A stretch of DNA of 49,190 nt from Clostridia bacterium (GTDB lineage: Bacteria; Bacillota_A; Clostridia; Christensenellales; Aristaeellaceae). Below, piece by piece: positions 47,376 through 49,190 of this stretch. Below the pieces are notes generated by a model that had not been told where the DNA came from, searched no databases, and was given only the letters and a program-made list of their open reading frames with translations. Location of the stretch: the NCBI GenBank assembly GCA_017481065.1, contig JAFUPT010000137.1, positions 1 through 49,190 of the forward strand, written 5' to 3'. A program made the position numbers and the translations under genes. Within the stretch, counting starts at the first letter, position 1. Each line of letters begins with the position of its first letter.

Positions 47376-48427
47376 GCGCTTTCGCCTCCCATCATGGAAA
47401 TGAAGCGGTCAAAGAGGAAGGAAGCATCCCTGGGGCCGGGCTGGGGCTCGGGATCAAACTGCACGGTGAAGGCGTTCAGCGCGGGATAAGCTATGCCCTC
47501 GCAGCCGCCGTCGTTTGCGTTCACGAAGGAAATCTCGCCCTTTTCCACGGTGGCGGAGATCACCTCGTAGCCGTGGTTCTGGCTGGTGATGTAGGTGCAG
47601 CCGGCCTTGCAGTCCCGCACGGGCTGGTTGCCGCCGCGGTGGCCGTATTTCATCTTGGCGGTTTTTGCGCCTGCGGCGATGGCGGCCATCTGGTGGCCCA
47701 GGCCGATGCCGAAGATGGGCAGCTTGCCCAGCATTTTTTCAATTTCTGCGATGCGGGCGCCGTTCTCCGCAGGGTCGCCGGGGCCGCCGGAGAGCAGCAG
47801 GCCGTCGAAGCCGCCGGAGAGGATTTCTTCCGCCGGGGTATCCGCCGGGAAGGCGGTCACTTCGCAGCTGCGCTTGGCGAGCTCACGGAAGATGTAAGCC
47901 CTCGCGCCATAGTCCAGCAGCGCCGCGCGGTACTTTTGCTCGCCTTCCGCCGGGAAAACGGCCGTTTCCCTGCGCAGATCCGGTTGCGCAGCGGTGCATT
48001 CCGCAAGCGCACCCAGTTCGGCGGGAACCTCCGCGCAGATCATGGCGTTCATCACACCCTGCTCGCGCACCTTCCGGGTGATGGCGCGGGTATCCACGCC
48101 GCAGATGCCGGGCACGCCGTTGTCCTTTAGGAATTTATCCAGCGCATACTGGCTGCGGAAATTGGAGGGTTCATCGCAGTATTCGCGCACCACATAGCCG
48201 CGCAGGCTGCATTTGCCCTCAAAATCTGTTTCATTGATTCCATAATTGCCCACCAGCGGGAAGGTCTGCATCACGATCTGCCCCGCATAGCAGGGATCGG
48301 TCAGGGTTTCGGTGTAGCCCACCACGCCGGTGGTGAACACCAATTCGCCGGTGCAGCTTGCATCCGCGCCGAAGGCGCTTCCTTCATAAACCGTGCCGTC
48401 CGACAGAACCAGATAAGCCTTTTTCAT
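47366..48427 (-). CDS. carA: Carbamoyl-phosphate synthase small chain, glutaminase residues missing
   Basis: 353-residue CarA by overall sequence: N-terminal LVLSDGTVYEGSAFGA, FTTGVVGYTETLTDPCYAGQIV, FPLVGNYGIN, ICGVDTRAITRKVREQG, and a class I GATase domain with LLLSGGPGDP and TSQNHGYEV. The nucleophile motif reads PIFGIGLGHQ, so Gly242 replaces the catalytic Cys of GICLGHQ. The QYHPE motif reads QFDPE, so Asp325 replaces the catalytic His; Glu327 remains. Both codons were checked in the nucleotide sequence (GGC at 47702-47704, GAT at 47453-47455 on the minus strand). CarA should therefore not hydrolyse glutamine, and the complex would depend on free ammonia. It lies between argF and carB on one strand. 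Confidence 0.95.
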   Translation of the reverse strand: MKKAYLVLSDGTVYEGSAFGADASCTGELVFTTGVVGYTETLTDPCYAGQIVMQTFPLVGNYGINETDFEGKCSLRGYVVREYCDEPSNFRSQYALDKFLKDNGVPGICGVDTRAITRKVREQGVMNAMICAEVPAELGALAECTAAQPDLRRETAVFPAEGEQKYRAALLDYGARAYIFRELAKRSCEVTAFPADTPAEEILSGGFDGLLLSGGPGDPAENGARIAEIEKMLGKLPIFGIGLGHQMAAIAAGAKTAKMKYGHRGGNQPVRDCKAGCTYITSQNHGYEVISATVEKGEISFVNANDGGCEGIAYPALNAFTVQFDPEPQPGPRDASFLFDRFISMMGGESACR

Positions 48428-48462
48428 TCAGTCCAGCCTCTTTTCGGATAAGGGAATTTTTC

Positions 48463-49190
48463 TCACATATCGGTAAGGGTTGCATACATCACGGCCTTGA
48501 TGGTGTGCATGCGGTTTTCCGCCTCATCAAACACGATGGATGCGGGGGATTCAAATACCTCGTCGGTCACTTCCATTTCATTGATGCCAAACTTCTCGGA
48601 AATCTGCTTGCCGATGGTGGTGTTCAGGTCATGGAAGGCGGGCAGGCAGTGCATAAATACACAATCCTCCGCCGCTGCAGCCATCAGCTTGCTGTTCACC
48701 TGGTAGGGGGAGAGCTCCTTGATGCGCTCGCTCCACACCTCGTCCGGCTCGCCCATGGATACCCATACGTCCGTGTAGATAACCTTCGCGCCCTTCACTG
48801 CGTCCATGGGGTCCTCATTGAAGGAAAGGGTTGCGCCGGTCTCGGCGGCGATGTGCTTGCATTCGGCCACCAGTTCCGCCTTCGGGAAATACTTCTCCGG
48901 AGCGCATGCCACGAAATCCATGCCCATCTTTGCGCAGCCCACCATCAGGGAATTGCCCATGTTGTAGCGGGCGTCGCCCATGTAAACCAATTTTACGCCT
49001 TTCAGCGCGCCGAACTTCTCCTTGATGGTCAAAAAGTCCGCCAGGATCTGGGTGGGGTGGAATTCGTTGGTCAGGCCGTTCCACACCGGAACGCCCGCGT
49101 ACTTCGCCAAATCCTCCACAATTTCCTGGCCGAAGCCGCGGTATTCGATGCCATCGTACATCCTGCCCAGCACCCGGGCGGTATCGGCGA
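48463..49190 (-). CDS. argF: Ornithine carbamoyltransferase, C-terminal part (5' end outside window)
   Basis: Transfers the carbamoyl group of carbamoyl phosphate to ornithine, giving citrulline for arginine. The visible 242 residues begin [19 protein letters not shown], continue with [22 protein letters not shown], the [16 protein letters not shown] strand-helix, DVWVSMGE, and the ornithine-binding [10 protein letters not shown], all as in OTCases. The N-terminal STRT carbamoyl-phosphate motif is cut off. carA starts 35 bp downstream on the same strand, so the enzyme that uses carbamoyl phosphate and the enzyme that makes it are co-transcribed. This links the CPS here to arginine more than to pyrimidines. 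Confidence 0.96.
   Translation of the reverse strand, partial: ADTARVLGRMYDGIEYRGFGQEIVEDLAKYAGVPVWNGLTNEFHPTQILADFLTIKEKFGALKGVKLVYMGDARYNMGNSLMVGCAKMGMDFVACAPEKYFPKAELVAECKHIAAETGATLSFNEDPMDAVKGAKVIYTDVWVSMGEPDEVWSERIKELSPYQVNSKLMAAAAEDCVFMHCLPAFHDLNTTIGKQISEKFGINEMEVTDEVFESPASIVFDEAENRMHTIKAVMYATLTDM

Noticed and set aside
43281..47489. A 1402-codon open frame on the plus strand.
   Set aside because: It is the antisense shadow of carB-dapF. The minus strand has full CarB and DapF motifs; the plus translation is low-complexity Ala/Val/Gly/His sequence without family motifs.

Overview
The window looks like a chromosomal segment of a G+C-rich, low-oxygen member of the Clostridia (Firmicutes). 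The evidence is a full-length Spo0A, two T-box leaders, a tandem glycine riboswitch, strong AGGAGG-type ribosome binding sites, sigma-A promoters of the TTGACA-17-TATAAT type, an iron-sulfur serine/cysteine lyase, and Na+-coupled amino acid transporters. An intestinal Christensenellales-like lineage is a guess from overall character only. I see no rRNA, tRNA, phage, insertion sequence or CRISPR array.

Layout. 1-7.7 kb (mostly minus strand): partial leuS under a Leu T-box, secG with an unusual tail, an ACT protein, then a tight operon rsmH-tgt-rmt-rsmI, then trpS. 7.9-15.7 kb: a GNAT-like protein, ddl-murF, a phosphopantetheinyl transferase with an RluA-type pseudouridine synthase and a DUF3810 protein, a TfoX-like protein, spo0A and a small membrane protein. 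15.9-19.0 kb: a Cof-type phosphatase, an unknown protein, and glycine-riboswitch-controlled glyA. 19.2-23.2 kb: a five-gene sugar-acid operon. 23.4-32 kb: a DUF2284 protein, a YjjG-like phosphatase, a CyuA-like lyase with a DAACS transporter, an NSS symporter, a frameshifted Na+/alanine symporter under an Ala T-box, and DegV. 32-40.2 kb: oppA divergent from oppBCDF, then alanine racemase and an M20 amidohydrolase. 40.3-49.2 kb: a zinc-ribbon protein, a C39-like protein behind a cobalamin riboswitch, a ROK regulator, and argF-carA-carB.

Most notable. (1) The gene between tgt and rsmI is a clear relative of ArmA/RmtB, the 16S rRNA m7G1405 methyltransferases of aminoglycoside resistance. It sits in one translationally coupled operon with RsmH and RsmI, which both modify C1402, three nucleotides away in helix 44. 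(2) CarB is fused in frame to a complete diaminopimelate epimerase domain. (3) The partner CarA has lost both the catalytic Cys (Gly242) and the catalytic His (Asp325) of its glutaminase, which suggests ammonia-dependent carbamoyl phosphate synthesis. (4) A cobalamin riboswitch precedes a C39-like protein with no evident B12 link. (5) At four convergent gene pairs, the stop codon of one gene lies in the loop of the intergenic hairpin. (6) A family of GGGGAAAT-ATTTCCCC palindromes recurs at gene ends.

Starts were chosen by Shine-Dalgarno spacing where the longest open frame was implausible. All family assignments are by recognition of motifs from memory, with no database search.
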